Under the pieces are notes generated by a model. The model made no database searches. It was not told where the DNA came from and saw only the letters and a program-made list of their open reading frames with translations. A stretch of DNA of 64,000 bases from Candidatus Rhodoblastus alkanivorans. Lineage in GTDB: Bacteria > Pseudomonadota > Alphaproteobacteria > Rhizobiales > Beijerinckiaceae. The translations under genes and the position numbers were made by a program. Numbering within the stretch: position 1 is the stretch's first letter; every line of letters begins with the position of its first letter. This document shows positions 54,831-64,000 of the stretch, piece by piece. Location of the stretch: assembly GCF_022760755.1 (NCBI RefSeq), contig NZ_JAIVFP010000001.1:1468001-1532000 (forward strand), read 5' to 3'.

Positions 54831-55907
54831 ATGTCCACTTTTGAACGTTATCTCAGCCTTTGGGTCGCGCTCTGCATCGTTGCCGGCGTCGCTCTCGGCC
54901 ATTTCTTCCCGGCCGTGTTCCAGATGGTCGGCGCCGCTGAAATCGCCAAGGTCAACCTTCCCGTGGCGGCGCTGATCTGGCTCATGATCATCCCGATGCT
55001 CGTGAAGATCGACTTCGCCGCGCTTGCGCAAGTCAAGGAGCATTGGCGCGGCATCGGCGTCACATTATTCATCAACTGGGCGATCAAGCCCTTTTCGATG
55101 GCGCTGCTCGGCTGGCTGTTCATCGGCGGATTGTTCCGGCCTTTCCTGCCCGCCGACCAGATCGACAGCTATATCGCCGGCCTGATCCTGCTCGCCGCGG
55201 CGCCCTGCACCGCCATGGTTTTCGTGTGGAGCAACCTTTCGAAGGGCGAGCCGCATTTCACCTTGAGTCAGGTGGCGCTCAACGATCTCATCATGATCGT
55301 CGCCTTCGCCCCGATCGTCGGACTGCTGCTCGGCCTGTCGGCGATCACCGTGCCGTGGGAGACTTTGCTCCTCTCGGTCGTGCTCTACATCGTCGTTCCG
55401 GTCGTCATCGCCCAGGCTTTGCGTCGCGCGCTGCTGGCGCGCGGCGGCGAGGCCGCCATAGGGGCGGCGTTGAAACATCTGCAGCCTTTGTCGCTCGTTG
55501 CGCTGCTGGCGACCCTGGTTCTCCTGTTCGGCTTCCAGGGCCAGCAAATCCTGGCGCAGCCGCTCGTCATCGCCATGCTCGCGGTCCCAATCCTGATCCA
55601 GGTCTATTTCAACGCCGGCTTTGCCTATCTGCTCAACCGGGCGACGGGAGAAGCGCATTGCGTGGCGGCGCCATCGGCCTTGATCGGCGCCAGCAATTTC
55701 TTCGAACTGGCGGTCGCCGCGGCGATCAGCCTGTTCGGCTTCCATTCGGGCGCGGCGCTTGCGACCGTCGTCGGCGTATTGATCGAAGTTCCGGTGATGC
55801 TGTCCGTGGTCAAGATCGTCAATGCGACGCGCGCGTGGTATGAGGCCGGCGCGGCCGTGCGCCGGCGCGAAGTCGCCACGGAGATCCGTCAGAAAGCGAT
55901 TGGCTGA
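54831..55907 (+). CDS. acr3: ACR3-family arsenite exporter
   Basis: 358 residues from the ATG at 54831 (GGAG upstream). Ten helices; the conserved Cys of helix 4 is present in AAPCTAMVFVWSNL (Cys126), and GASNFFELAVAAAI is the conserved helix 9 region. It extrudes arsenite through the inner membrane using the membrane potential. It follows the arsR-arsC fusion gene. Although often called arsB, the sequence is ACR3 type and not the 12-helix ArsB. Confidence 0.95.
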   Translation: MSTFERYLSLWVALCIVAGVALGHFFPAVFQMVGAAEIAKVNLPVAALIWLMIIPMLVKIDFAALAQVKEHWRGIGVTLFINWAIKPFSMALLGWLFIGGLFRPFLPADQIDSYIAGLILLAAAPCTAMVFVWSNLSKGEPHFTLSQVALNDLIMIVAFAPIVGLLLGLSAITVPWETLLLSVVLYIVVPVVIAQALRRALLARGGEAAIGAALKHLQPLSLVALLATLVLLFGFQGQQILAQPLVIAMLAVPILIQVYFNAGFAYLLNRATGEAHCVAAPSALIGASNFFELAVAAAISLFGFHSGAALATVVGVLIEVPVMLSVVKIVNATRAWYEAGAAVRRREVATEIRQKAIG

Positions 55908-56056
55908 CGCAATGAACGCTGTCATTCATCACAAGGCGGATTTCCGCGCCTCGCGAGCGACAAAGCCGGCGCTCATGCGGCTTGAGCCGCTCGGCCGTGC
56001 GCGTCCTTGCGCCAGGGGGGACGGCGGGTCGCTGGTCGACGCGGAGGGCCGCCGCC

Positions 56057-56779
56057 TTGGATAAGCCGATCGATTCCACGCCCAATCTCGACGAGGCCTG
56101 CTTCAAGACCATCGACGAAGAGCGGCTGTTCGTCGGACCTCAGCCGCGCCACGCCCCGCGCATATTGTTGCTCCATGGCTCGCTGCGCAAACGCTCCTTC
56201 AGCCGCCTCCTGAACGAAGAAGCGTCGCGCATTCTCCATCGCCTGGGCGCGGAAACCCGGACCTTCAATCCGAGCGGCCTGCCTTTGCCCGACGACGCGG
56301 AAGCCGACCACGCGAAAGTCCAGGAATTGCGCGACCTCGTCACATGGTGCGAGGGCATGGTGTGGTGCTCGCCCGAACGCCACGGCGCGATGACCGCGAT
56401 CATGAAGGCGCAGATCGACTGGATTCCTCTCAGCCTCGGCGCCGTCCGACCGACCCAGGGCAAGACGCTCGCCATCATGCAGGTCTGCGGCGGCTCGCAG
56501 AGCTTCAACGCCGTCAATCAGATGCGCATCCTCGGGCGATGGATGCGGCTCATCACCATCCCCAACCAATCGTCGGTCGCCAAGGCCTTCATGGAATTCG
56601 ACGACAACGACCGGATGAAGCCTTCGGCCTATTACGATCGCGTCGTCGACGTCATGGAAGAGCTCGTCAAATTCACGCTGCTGACCCGGGGCTGCTCCAA
56701 CTACCTCGTCGACCGCTATTCCGAGCGCAAGGAAAACGCCGAAGAATTGTCCCGGCGGGTCAATCAGCGCTCCATCTGA
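56057..56779 (+). CDS. arsH: Arsenical resistance flavoprotein ArsH
   Basis: 240 residues from the TTG at 56057 (GGAGG at 56043-56047); upstream in-frame codons have no family sequence. Flavodoxin-like NADPH:FMN fold with [16 protein letters not shown] (FMN phosphate loop), [20 protein letters not shown] and [14 protein letters not shown], all hallmarks of ArsH. It oxidises trivalent organoarsenicals. The 149-bp gap after acr3 holds a 50-codon frame without supporting features. Confidence 0.95.
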   Translation: MDKPIDSTPNLDEACFKTIDEERLFVGPQPRHAPRILLLHGSLRKRSFSRLLNEEASRILHRLGAETRTFNPSGLPLPDDAEADHAKVQELRDLVTWCEGMVWCSPERHGAMTAIMKAQIDWIPLSLGAVRPTQGKTLAIMQVCGGSQSFNAVNQMRILGRWMRLITIPNQSSVAKAFMEFDDNDRMKPSAYYDRVVDVMEELVKFTLLTRGCSNYLVDRYSERKENAEELSRRVNQRSI

Positions 56780-56791
56780 CGCGATCGTCCG

Positions 56792-57823
56792 TCAGCCGGG
56801 CTTGCGGGCGACGATGATCGCTTCCTGTCCCTCGCCGAAATGGAAGATTTCCGGCGCCATGCCCTGCGCCGCGAAGGCGTCGGCGATTTCCTCCGCCCGC
56901 AGCAGATGATTGCCCTGGACGTGTTCGGTGAGATTCTGGAAGGCGAGGCCCTGGAAGGCGGGGATGCGCAAAGTGGCGCGGTCGGCCGGCCAGTCCGGCT
57001 CCCAGATCACCGCCGCGCCGCCGGGGCGCAGATTATCGCGTAGCCGGGCGATGAAGGTCGCGCCGCCGACCTCCCAGACATGGTGCAGGGCGCGGTTCAT
57101 GGCGATGAGATCGGCCGGCTCGTCGAGTGTGAAATCATGGGCGTCGCCGGAAACGAAATGGAGGCGTTCGCCAAGGCCCTCCCGCGCCGCGAGGCGGGTC
57201 GCCTGGGCGATGTTTTCCTCGAAGCCGTCGATCCCGAGGCCGCGCAGTGCGCCGCAGCGGCGCGCGAGCGCGCGCAGATACCAGCCGTTGCCGCAGCCGA
57301 GATCGACCGCAAGGCCGCCGCGCCGATCGACCTCGGCGAAGAAGGGCACGCCGGGGCAGATCGTCTGCTCGAAAAAAGTTGCGAAATTGGCTTCGAGCAT
57401 GGGGCCGAACCAGGGCAGCAAGGTTGCGCGCTCGGCCAGGACCTGCTCGCCGGGCCGCGCGCCGGTGCGCATCAGCTCGGCCGCGCGTTCGGCCATGTGC
57501 AGGTTGAGCACGGTTTGCGCGGCGAATGGCATCAGCGTTCCAGGGGCGGTGGGAACAATGGCGGCGCCGGTTTCAGAGAGCCGGAAGCTGTCGCCGCCGG
57601 CTTCGAGAAAGTCGAAGGCGTAAGCCGCGTCGCACCAGCGCCGCACATAGAAGGGATCCATGCCCGCGGCGGCGGCGAGCGCGTCGGCGTCGGCCTTGCC
57701 GAGGCTGTGGAGCGCGGTGAAAAGCCCGTTGACGACGCCGATATAGGCGACGCCAAGCGTCTGAGCGGCGCGCGCCATGTTACGAAATTGCTTTTTCAGC
57801 TCGCCGTGATTGCCCTGCGACAT
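56792..57823 (-). CDS. Class I SAM-dependent methyltransferase with N-terminal winged-helix domain
   Basis: 343 residues from the ATG at 57823 (AAGGAGG before it). N-terminal helical/winged dimerisation part (about 1-95, GMDPFYVRRWCDAAYAFDF), then the Rossmann core: motif I AVDLGCGNGWYLRALARRC, acidic loop GIDGFEEN, DLIAMNRALHHVW and GGAAVIWEPDWP. The layout resembles O-methyltransferases and the Rv2258c-type proteins. ArsM-type cysteines are not arranged as in arsenite methyltransferases, so despite its place beside arsH (12 bp, convergent) an arsenic role is not supported by sequence. Confidence 0.85.
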   Translation of the reverse strand: MSQGNHGELKKQFRNMARAAQTLGVAYIGVVNGLFTALHSLGKADADALAAAAGMDPFYVRRWCDAAYAFDFLEAGGDSFRLSETGAAIVPTAPGTLMPFAAQTVLNLHMAERAAELMRTGARPGEQVLAERATLLPWFGPMLEANFATFFEQTICPGVPFFAEVDRRGGLAVDLGCGNGWYLRALARRCGALRGLGIDGFEENIAQATRLAAREGLGERLHFVSGDAHDFTLDEPADLIAMNRALHHVWEVGGATFIARLRDNLRPGGAAVIWEPDWPADRATLRIPAFQGLAFQNLTEHVQGNHLLRAEEIADAFAAQGMAPEIFHFGEGQEAIIVARKPG

Positions 57824-58020
57824 GAGCCCTCCTTGCGGTCCTGCCCGCCTCGCCGGGCGTGGCGGGTAAGGGTTTACACGCTTTGGCCGAGGCGAAAAAG
57901 CGCGGACGCCCGGGGTTCGCCGGCGGCGGCGCAAGGATGCGCTTGTCGCGGCGTCTTGCGCGGGGCAAAGTCGTGGCAAGGGGCGCCGGCCTCGATGATT
58001 CCGGCGCGAGGGCTTTCGGG

Positions 58021-58695
58021 GTGGAGCGTCTACCGATCACGTGTTTTTCCGACGTGCTGTGCGTCTGGGCTTTTTTCGCCGAGCTGCGCCTCGCCGCCGT
58101 CCGGCGCGCCTTCGGCGGGAAAGTCGCGCTGGAGCACAGATTCTGCGCGGTTTTCGGCGACGTCCCTGGCAAGATCGCCGTTTCCTGGGCCAGTCGCGGC
58201 GGCTATGAGGGCTTTGGCGATCACCTCCAGCATTCGGCGCGCGCCTTTCCCGAGGTGACGCTGCATCCCGACGTCTGGCGACGGGCGCGGCCGGCTTCGT
58301 CGCTGTCGCCCCATCTCTTCCTCAAGGCGGTCGCGCTTGCTGAAAAGGAAGGCGTTTTCGCCGCTGGCGCCTTCGAACGCGGCTTGGCCGCGATGAGGGA
58401 GGCGTTCTTCGTCCGTGGCCTCGACGTCGCCCGCCGGGATGTCCAGCACGACGTCGCCCGCGGGTTCGGCCTCGATCCGGCGCTCGTCCAGGCTTTCCTC
58501 GACGACGGCCGCGCCCATGCCGCGCTATCCGCCGATTACAAGGACGCCGAAACCCTGGGCGTGAGGGGCAGCCCGACTCTGATCCTGAACGAGGGCCGCC
58601 AGAAGCTGTTCGGCAATGTGGGCTACCGAATCATCGAGGCCAATATTCTGGAGCTGCTGCGCGGGCCTCACCCGGATCAGGCGAGCTGGTGCTGA
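58021..58695 (+). CDS. DsbA-family (FrnE-like) thioredoxin-fold protein with a single active-site Cys
   Basis: 224 residues from the GTG at 58021 (GAGGG upstream; the frame to 57859 adds unlike sequence). FSDVLCVWAFFAELR is where FrnE-type DsbA proteins have CxxC; here Cys14 is followed by Val-Trp-Ala, so the second Cys is missing. The cis-Pro loop is GVRGSPTLILNEG and the protein ends ASWC. It may act as a monothiol isomerase or glutathione-dependent enzyme such as HCCA isomerase. No signal peptide is visible, so it is cytoplasmic. Confidence 0.75.
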   Translation: MERLPITCFSDVLCVWAFFAELRLAAVRRAFGGKVALEHRFCAVFGDVPGKIAVSWASRGGYEGFGDHLQHSARAFPEVTLHPDVWRRARPASSLSPHLFLKAVALAEKEGVFAAGAFERGLAAMREAFFVRGLDVARRDVQHDVARGFGLDPALVQAFLDDGRAHAALSADYKDAETLGVRGSPTLILNEGRQKLFGNVGYRIIEANILELLRGPHPDQASWC

Positions 58696-58745
58696 GGCGC
58701 CGCCGGAAATTTAAGCCGGACCAAGCGGAAAGCGCGATCTAAACA

Positions 58746-58760
58746 TAGGCAATATGCCTA
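58746..58760. promoter_or_regulatory. Palindrome upstream of glnK
   Basis: TAGGCA-ATA-TGCCTA is a perfect 6+3+6 inverted repeat, 73-87 bp upstream of the -24/-12 promoter, a distance suited to an activator. A related ATAGGCAA is found before the porin gene (61015-61022). Confidence 0.4.
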
Positions 58761-58768
58761 ATAATTGA

Positions 58769-59269
<501 letters not shown>

Positions 59270-59297
59270 TTCCCCTCTCTGTCTTCAGGAGTAAATG

Positions 59298-60785
59298 ATG
59301 CTTTCCATTCCCCCCCGCCGAACCGGGCTTAAGACGCTCGGCCTCGCGCTGGCCGGGCTGGCGCTGTGCGCCGGCGCGGCTCATGCGCAGGGCGCCGCGC
59401 CGGCGCCCGTGCCGAACAAGGGCGACACCGCCTGGATGCTGGTCTCGAGCGCGCTCGTTCTGATGATGTCCATTCCCGGCCTTGCCCTGTTTTACGGCGG
59501 CCTGGTGCGCACCAAGAACATGCTGTCGGTGCTCGCCCAGGTCTTCGCCATCGTCTCGATGGTTGGCGTGATCTGGGTTTTGTACGGCTATTCGGAAGCC
59601 TTCACCAATGGCGGCGGCCTCAACGACTTCGTCGGCGGCTTTTCCAAGATCTTCCTGAAGGGCGTGGACGCCAACTCGACCGCGGCGACCTTCTCGAACG
59701 GCGTGGTCATCCCGGAATACGCCTATATGGTGTTCCAGATGACCTTCGCCATGATCACCCCGGCGCTGATCGTGGGCGCCTTCGCCGAGCGCATCAAATT
59801 CTCGGCGGTGATGCTGTTCGTGCTGCTGTGGGTGACGGTGATCTATTTCCCGATCGCCCATATGGTGTGGTACTGGGCGGGCCCGGACGCGGTCGGCGAC
59901 GCCGCCAAGGCGCTTGCGGCGGCTTCCGGCGACGCGGCCAAGGCGGCGGCGCAGGCCAAGCTTGACGCGGTCAATCTCGACGCCGGCAAGCTGTTCCAGT
60001 TGGGCGCGCTCGACTTCGCCGGCGGCACGGTCGTCCATATCAACGCCGGCATCGCGGGCCTGGTGGGCGCGCTGATGATCGGGCCGCGCATCGGCCACGG
60101 CAAGGAGCAGATGGCTCCCCATTCGCTGACCATGTCGATGATCGGCGCCTCGCTGCTGTGGGTCGGCTGGTTCGGCTTCAACGCGGGCTCGAACCTCGAG
60201 GCCAATGGCGTGACGGCGCTGGCCTTCGTCAACACCATGGTGGCGACGGCGGCGGCGGCTATTTCGTGGATGTTCACGGAATGGGCGTTCAAGGGCAAGC
60301 CCTCGCTGCTCGGCATGATCTCGGGCGCGGTGGCGGGCCTGGTCGCGGTGACGCCGGCCTCGGGCTTCGCCGGCCCGATGGGCTCGGTGGTTCTCGGCCT
60401 GGTCGTGTCGCCGATCTGCCTGTTCTTCGTCTCGACGGTGAAGGAGAAGTTCGGCTATGACGACGCGCTCGACGTGTTCGGCGTGCATTGCATCGGCGGC
60501 ATCACCGGCGCGCTCGCGACCGGCATCCTGGTCGCCCCGGCGCTCGGCGGCGTCGGCATCACCGACTACACCAACTTCGCCCACAACAACGCCGGAACCT
60601 ACGACATGGCGGCGCAGATGATCGTGCAGATCAAGGCGGTCGGAACCACGCTCGTCTGGTCCGGCGTCGGCTCGGCCATCCTCTACAAGATCGTCGATCT
60701 CATCATCGGCCTGCGTCCCGCCCCCGACAAGGAGCGCGAAGGCCTCGACATCACCGACCACGGCGAACGCGCCTACAACTACTGA
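59298..60785 (+). CDS. amtB: Ammonium transporter
   Basis: 495 residues. The second of two adjacent ATG codons (59298) is six bases after AGGAG and is preferred to 59295. Signal peptide (LALAGLALCAGAAHAQ), 11 helices, and twin channel histidines in YFPIAHMVWYW and DVFGVHCIGGITGALATG. It has a longer loop after the first His (Ala/Asp/Lys-rich, about residues 195-230) than E. coli AmtB. It carries ammonium through the inner membrane under GlnK control and is cotranscribed with glnK. Confidence 0.96.
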   Translation: MLSIPPRRTGLKTLGLALAGLALCAGAAHAQGAAPAPVPNKGDTAWMLVSSALVLMMSIPGLALFYGGLVRTKNMLSVLAQVFAIVSMVGVIWVLYGYSEAFTNGGGLNDFVGGFSKIFLKGVDANSTAATFSNGVVIPEYAYMVFQMTFAMITPALIVGAFAERIKFSAVMLFVLLWVTVIYFPIAHMVWYWAGPDAVGDAAKALAAASGDAAKAAAQAKLDAVNLDAGKLFQLGALDFAGGTVVHINAGIAGLVGALMIGPRIGHGKEQMAPHSLTMSMIGASLLWVGWFGFNAGSNLEANGVTALAFVNTMVATAAAAISWMFTEWAFKGKPSLLGMISGAVAGLVAVTPASGFAGPMGSVVLGLVVSPICLFFVSTVKEKFGYDDALDVFGVHCIGGITGALATGILVAPALGGVGITDYTNFAHNNAGTYDMAAQMIVQIKAVGTTLVWSGVGSAILYKIVDLIIGLRPAPDKEREGLDITDHGERAYNY

Positions 60786-60811
60786 TCCAACCTCCCAAGC
60801 CAAAAACAAAG

Positions 60812-60845
60812 AACGGCGGGGCATTTGCCCCGCCGTTGCTTTTTT
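60812..60845 (+). terminator. Rho-independent terminator after amtB
   Basis: AACGGCGGGGC (60812-60822) pairs with GCCCCGCCGTT (60827-60837), four-base loop, then GC and six T (60840-60845). Confidence 0.85.
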
Positions 60846-61104
60846 GCCGGCCGGACGTCGCTTTTCGCCACATGTGATTCTTGCTTATGATTCTTGCGGA
60901 GTAGCGGTCATCTGCAGGGAACTCGGACTGCCGGCCCTCCGACGCCGTGGAATTTGTTACATAATTGCCACAACACGTTCTGAATTCACGTTGAAGCCGG
61001 TTAATTGCTTAAAATATAGGCAAGTGCATAAGCGTTGCCCTTGAGAATTCCGGCGGAATACCGGCATTTTGCTGGCACCGAGTTTCTTTCAAGTGGAGCA
61101 AATA
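60846..61104. other. Leader region of the porin gene
   Basis: No gene. AT-rich in its second half. A weak sigma-70-like pair TTGAAG (60992-60997) and ATATAG (61015-61020) with a 17-bp spacer may be the promoter. A TGGCAC at 61073 lacks a proper -12 box and is too near the start. GGAG at 61095 is the ribosome site. Confidence 0.4.
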
Positions 61105-62091
61105 ATGAGACTTATTCCGTTCCTTGCGGCTACAGCTCTGGCCGCGTCGGCCGGTGCGGCGGTCGCCGCCGACCTGCCGAGCACCAAGGAGGCCCCGGTC
61201 GTTGCGCCGATCGTCGTCAGCCCCTGGGATTTCGACGTTGGCGCCACGCTGACCAGCGATTACCTCTTCCGCGGCATCACCCAGTCCAACCACATGCCGA
61301 GCGTGTGGGGCCGCGCCGAACTGCGTTACAACGTCAATCCGACCTGGCAGCTCTATATCGGCACTTCGGGCGAAAGCATCAAATTCTCGCCGAACTATTT
61401 CCCGGTCGGCTCGCCGGCGATGGAACTCGATGGCGACGCGGGCATCCGCGGCACGTTCGACAAGTTCGCCTTCGACCTCGGCGGCATCGTCTATGGCTAT
61501 CCGAGTTCCCCGACCGGCACCTTCCCGGTGTACAGCACCCTTTTGGGCGTCTATCCGATCGGCTTTGCGCCGCGGAACCCGACCTTCTTCGAAGGCTATA
61601 TCAAGCCGACCTATACGGTTAACGACATGGTTACGCTCGGCCTGAACTTCTTCGGGTCGCCCAGCTATCTCAACACCGGCGCTTCCGACGAATATCTGTC
61701 GGGCACCGTCAAGGTGACCGGCTGGGGCAATCTGTCGGCCTTCTCGCTCTCCGGCGAATTCGGCCACCAGTGGCTCGGCAAGGTTGATCCGGTCTATACC
61801 GGCTTCAATTCCGCCGCTTATTGCTACATCGCCTGCGGCGGCTCCGGCCTCGCGGTCGGCGACCTTCCCGACTACAACTACTGGAACGTGGGCGTGTCCT
61901 ACACCTGGAAGTTCGTCACCCTCGACCTGCGTTACTATGGCACGGACCTGAGCAAGGCCGAGGCCTATATCCTGACCGGCATCCCGAGCGGCGGCAGCGT
62001 CGAGTTCGGCTATCCGGCCACTTCGAACTATGCCGACGACCGTTTCGTCGCCACGCTCTCCTTCGATCTGACGAGCAAGGATCTCAAGTAA
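61105..62091 (+). CDS. TorF-family putative porin
   Basis: 328 residues from the ATG at 61105 (GGAG ten bases upstream). Signal peptide (LAATALAASAGAAVAAD), then a beta-barrel beginning WDFDVGATLTSDYLFRGITQ, the TorF hallmark, with alternating aromatic strands such as FVTLDLRYYGTDLS and a C-terminal FVATLSFDLTS. Outer membrane; substrate unknown. Between amtB and glnA it could serve uptake of a nitrogen compound, which is inference from context. A strong terminator follows. Confidence 0.85.
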   Translation: MRLIPFLAATALAASAGAAVAADLPSTKEAPVVAPIVVSPWDFDVGATLTSDYLFRGITQSNHMPSVWGRAELRYNVNPTWQLYIGTSGESIKFSPNYFPVGSPAMELDGDAGIRGTFDKFAFDLGGIVYGYPSSPTGTFPVYSTLLGVYPIGFAPRNPTFFEGYIKPTYTVNDMVTLGLNFFGSPSYLNTGASDEYLSGTVKVTGWGNLSAFSLSGEFGHQWLGKVDPVYTGFNSAAYCYIACGGSGLAVGDLPDYNYWNVGVSYTWKFVTLDLRYYGTDLSKAEAYILTGIPSGGSVEFGYPATSNYADDRFVATLSFDLTSKDLK

Positions 62092-62140
62092 TCGGATCGG
62101 ATCTGGTTGGGGTTCGCGCCCCGATCAAGGCGGAAATCGA

Positions 62141-62171
62141 CGCCCGGCGCTTCGCGCCGGGCGTTTTTTTT
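62141..62171 (+). terminator. Rho-independent terminator after the porin gene
   Basis: CGCCCGGCGC (62141-62150), loop TTC, GCGCCGGGCG (62154-62163), then eight T. Confidence 0.9.
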
Positions 62172-62481
62172 GGGCCTGGTCCATCCGTGCCGGACGCCGG
62201 CCCTCGCCGCGAGCCTCTGCACATAATTTGGGACATGGATGACTGATTTCACAGCAATTTGCCTGCTTCATTGCGCAGGCTTTCGCTGTCGATGCTTTAG
62301 GTCATGGAATTCGTTGAGAAAATTGCGATTTGCGCCGCCGGTTTTTTGGCAAGCCAATTGCTTAAGCGTAAGGCCAGATTTGCATGAGTTCGCACCAGCG
62401 GAAATCCTGCATCGACTGCATCCGCCTTCATAGCCGGCCAAGAAATCCCCAAAACCAGGTTCATCAACAAGAGGCGCTTCA
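62172..62481. other. Promoter region of glnA
   Basis: No gene. Contains the sigma-54 promoter described separately and 175 bp upstream of it where activator sites would lie; no clear NtrC palindrome was seen. GAGG near 62470 is the glnA ribosome site. Confidence 0.4.
62347..62362 (+). promoter_or_regulatory. Sigma-54 promoter of glnA
   Basis: TGGCAAGCCAATTGCT matches the -24/-12 consensus (TGGCAC-N5-TTGCT) in all but one position, with GG and GC ten bases apart. It lies 119 bp before the glnA start. Confidence 0.75.
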
Positions 62482-63891
62482 ATGACGACTGCCAAGGACG
62501 TTCTTAAAAGGATCAAGGACGAAGACATCAAATATGTCGACCTCCGCTTCACCGACCCGCGCGGCAAATGGCAGCATGTGACCTTCGACATCGCCCTCGT
62601 GGACGAGGAGATGTTCTCGGAAGGCACGATGTTCGACGGTTCGTCCATCGCCGGCTGGAAGGCGATCAACGAATCCGACATGAAGCTCATGCCCGATCCG
62701 GCCACCGCGACGATCGACCCCTTCTTCTCGGCTTCGACTCTCTCGATCGTCTGCGACGTTCTCGAACCGATGACCGGCGAACCCTATAACCGCGATCCGC
62801 GCGGCATCGCCAAGAAGGCGGAAGCCTATCTCAAGAACACCGGCATCGGCGACACCGCTTTTTTCGGCCCGGAAGCCGAATTCTTCGTATTCGACGACGT
62901 GCGCTTCAGCGCCGATCCCTACAACACCGGCTTCGCCCTCGATTCCTCCGAACTGCCGACGAATGCCGACACCGCCTATGAAGGCGGCAACCTCGGCCAC
63001 CGCGTCCGCACCAAGGGCGGCTATTTCCCGGTCCCGCCGGTCGACTCGCTCCAGGACATTCGCGGCGAGATGCTTGCGGCCATGGCGGCGATGGGCGTCA
63101 ATGTCGAGAAGCACCACCACGAGGTCGCCTCGGCCCAGCACGAACTCGGCATGAAGTTCGGCACCCTGACGACCATGGCCGATCATCTCCAGATCTATAA
63201 ATACGCCATCCACCAGGTTGCTCACGCCCATGGCAAGACCGCGACCTTCATGCCGAAGCCGGTCTATGGCGACAACGGTTCGGGCATGCATGTCCACCAG
63301 TCGATCTGGAAGGCCGGCAAGCCGGTGATGGCGGGCGACAAATACGCCGACCTCAGCCAGGAATGCCTGTACTATATCGGCGGCATCATCAAGCACGCCA
63401 AGGCGCTGAACGCCTTCACCAACCCGTCGACCAATTCCTACAAGCGTCTGGTCCCGGGCTTCGAGGCGCCGGTTCTTCTGGCCTATTCGGCCCGCAACCG
63501 CTCGGCGTCCTGCCGCATTCCGTGGACCAACAATCCCAAGGCCAAGCGCATCGAGGTTCGCTTCCCCGATCCGACCGCCAATCCCTATCTCGCTTTCTCG
63601 GCCATGCTGATGGCCGGCCTCGACGGCATCGTGAACAAGATCGATCCCGGCGCCGCGATGGACAAGGACCTCTACGACCTGCCGCCGCGCGAACTGAAGA
63701 AGATCCCGACGGTGTGCGGCTCCTTGCGCGAGGCGCTCGCCAGCCTCGACAAGGACCGCAACTTCCTGACCGCCGGCGACGTGTTCAACGACGACTTCAT
63801 CGACAGCTATATCGAGCTGAAGATGCAGGACGTCTATCGCATGGAAATGACGCCGCACCCGGTCGAATTCGACATGTATTATTCCTACTGA
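62482..63891 (+). CDS. glnA: Glutamine synthetase type I
   Basis: 469 residues, typical GSI length. Beta-grasp N-domain ([19 protein letters not shown], then the DGSSIAGW latch), active site [38 protein letters not shown], and the ATP/Glu site [11 protein letters not shown]. The adenylylation loop Tyr lies in [12 protein letters not shown]. It condenses glutamate and ammonium and is controlled by adenylylation through PII. Preceded by a sigma-54 promoter and followed by a strong terminator. Confidence 0.97.
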   Translation: MTTAKDVLKRIKDEDIKYVDLRFTDPRGKWQHVTFDIALVDEEMFSEGTMFDGSSIAGWKAINESDMKLMPDPATATIDPFFSASTLSIVCDVLEPMTGEPYNRDPRGIAKKAEAYLKNTGIGDTAFFGPEAEFFVFDDVRFSADPYNTGFALDSSELPTNADTAYEGGNLGHRVRTKGGYFPVPPVDSLQDIRGEMLAAMAAMGVNVEKHHHEVASAQHELGMKFGTLTTMADHLQIYKYAIHQVAHAHGKTATFMPKPVYGDNGSGMHVHQSIWKAGKPVMAGDKYADLSQECLYYIGGIIKHAKALNAFTNPSTNSYKRLVPGFEAPVLLAYSARNRSASCRIPWTNNPKAKRIEVRFPDPTANPYLAFSAMLMAGLDGIVNKIDPGAAMDKDLYDLPPRELKKIPTVCGSLREALASLDKDRNFLTAGDVFNDDFIDSYIELKMQDVYRMEMTPHPVEFDMYYSY

Positions 63892-63913
63892 ACTCCTGCT
63901 CGGAACAGACGAA

Positions 63914-63940
63914 GGGCGGCCGGTTCGGCCGCCCTTTTTT
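63914..63940 (+). terminator. Rho-independent terminator of glnA
   Basis: GGGCGGCCG (63914-63922), loop GTT, CGGCCGCCC (63926-63934), then six T. Confidence 0.92.
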
Positions 63941-64000
63941 GCTGGCGCCGCTGGCGCGCAAATTGACGAACCGGCGCGGCCCTGTCACCATCAATGGAAA

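Noticed and set aside
55912-56064. 50-codon frame starting 4 bp after acr3
   Set aside because: No ribosome site, Arg/Ala-rich content, overlaps the arsH start; most likely not coding.
56792-57823. Methyltransferase beside arsH as an arsenite methyltransferase (ArsM)
   Set aside because: The cysteine arrangement required for As(III) binding is not seen and the gene is convergent with the ars unit.
61073-61090. TGGCACCGAGTTTCTTT as a sigma-54 promoter of the porin
   Set aside because: -12 element is CT in place of GC and it would leave only about 15 bp before the start codon.

Overview
The window is GC-rich bacterial chromosome with dense, mostly short-spaced genes. Gene content points to an alphaproteobacterium of the order Hyphomicrobiales (Rhizobiales), probably near Beijerinckiaceae or Methylocystaceae. 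The clues are the three-gene proton-translocating transhydrogenase, the tiny aa3-oxidase subunit IV, the paired M16 peptidases, the DUF459 and DUF882 envelope proteins, a TorF-type porin next to glnK-amtB and glnA, and a candidate alphaproteobacterial small RNA. The taxonomic placement is inference from gene content only.

Layout: 0-5.5 kb holds a methyltransferase end, a probable copper TonB receptor with a DUF2946 partner, a TonB-C-like secreted protein and a sugar MFS transporter. 5.5-10 kb holds a secreted GH3 glucosidase, MTA phosphorylase, a candidate sRNA and a double-MaoC protein. 10-17 kb is envelope-related (SGNH/DUF459, DUF882, L,D-transpeptidase) and ends with an orphan NtrC-type regulator. 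17-22.4 kb has oligoendopeptidase F, an alpha/beta hydrolase, a PEBP protein, an ABC1/UbiB kinase-like protein and an ACT regulator. 22.4-25.7 kb is the only clearly accessory stretch: an AT-rich gene split by an IS630-family element, then gene-poor DNA. 25.7-42 kb is core: cytochrome oxidase subunit IV, pntAA-pntAB-pntB, ileS-lspA, two undescribed secreted proteins, an active/inactive M16 pair, DUF559, mutL, slyX, psd-pssA-phzF. 42-52.3 kb carries DUF2339, SRAP, gor, rpiA, an SDR, a nitronate monooxygenase-like gene and dapD-(membrane protein)-dapE. 52.4-56.8 kb is an arsenic locus (permease, thioredoxin-like, arsR-arsC fusion, acr3, arsH). 58.9-63.9 kb is the nitrogen assimilation block glnK-amtB, torF-like porin, glnA.

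Most notable points: (1) the arsenic locus has an ArsR-ArsC fusion with an internal Shine-Dalgarno and Met that could also yield free ArsC, and one 27-bp motif recurs in front of both the permease gene and the fusion gene (20/27 identical), a probable ArsR operator; (2) the IS630 copy has 9-bp terminal repeats and TTA flanks, and conceptual removal restores a 219-residue frame carrying an HEPN-like RNase motif; (3) a candidate sRNA with a strong terminator and an anti-Shine-Dalgarno-like stretch lies upstream of mtnP; (4) two near -24/-12 sigma-54 promoters lie before glnK and glnA; (5) a possible one-base C-tract frameshift sits at the start of the nitronate monooxygenase gene; (6) a 49-bp inverted repeat encloses a 24-bp tandem duplication ahead of mutL. 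No CRISPR array, prophage, rRNA or tRNA gene was recognised. I found no convincing wholly new multi-gene system. The best candidates for new biology are the arsenic regulatory arrangement, the interrupted HEPN-like gene and the pair of undescribed secreted proteins before the M16 peptidases.
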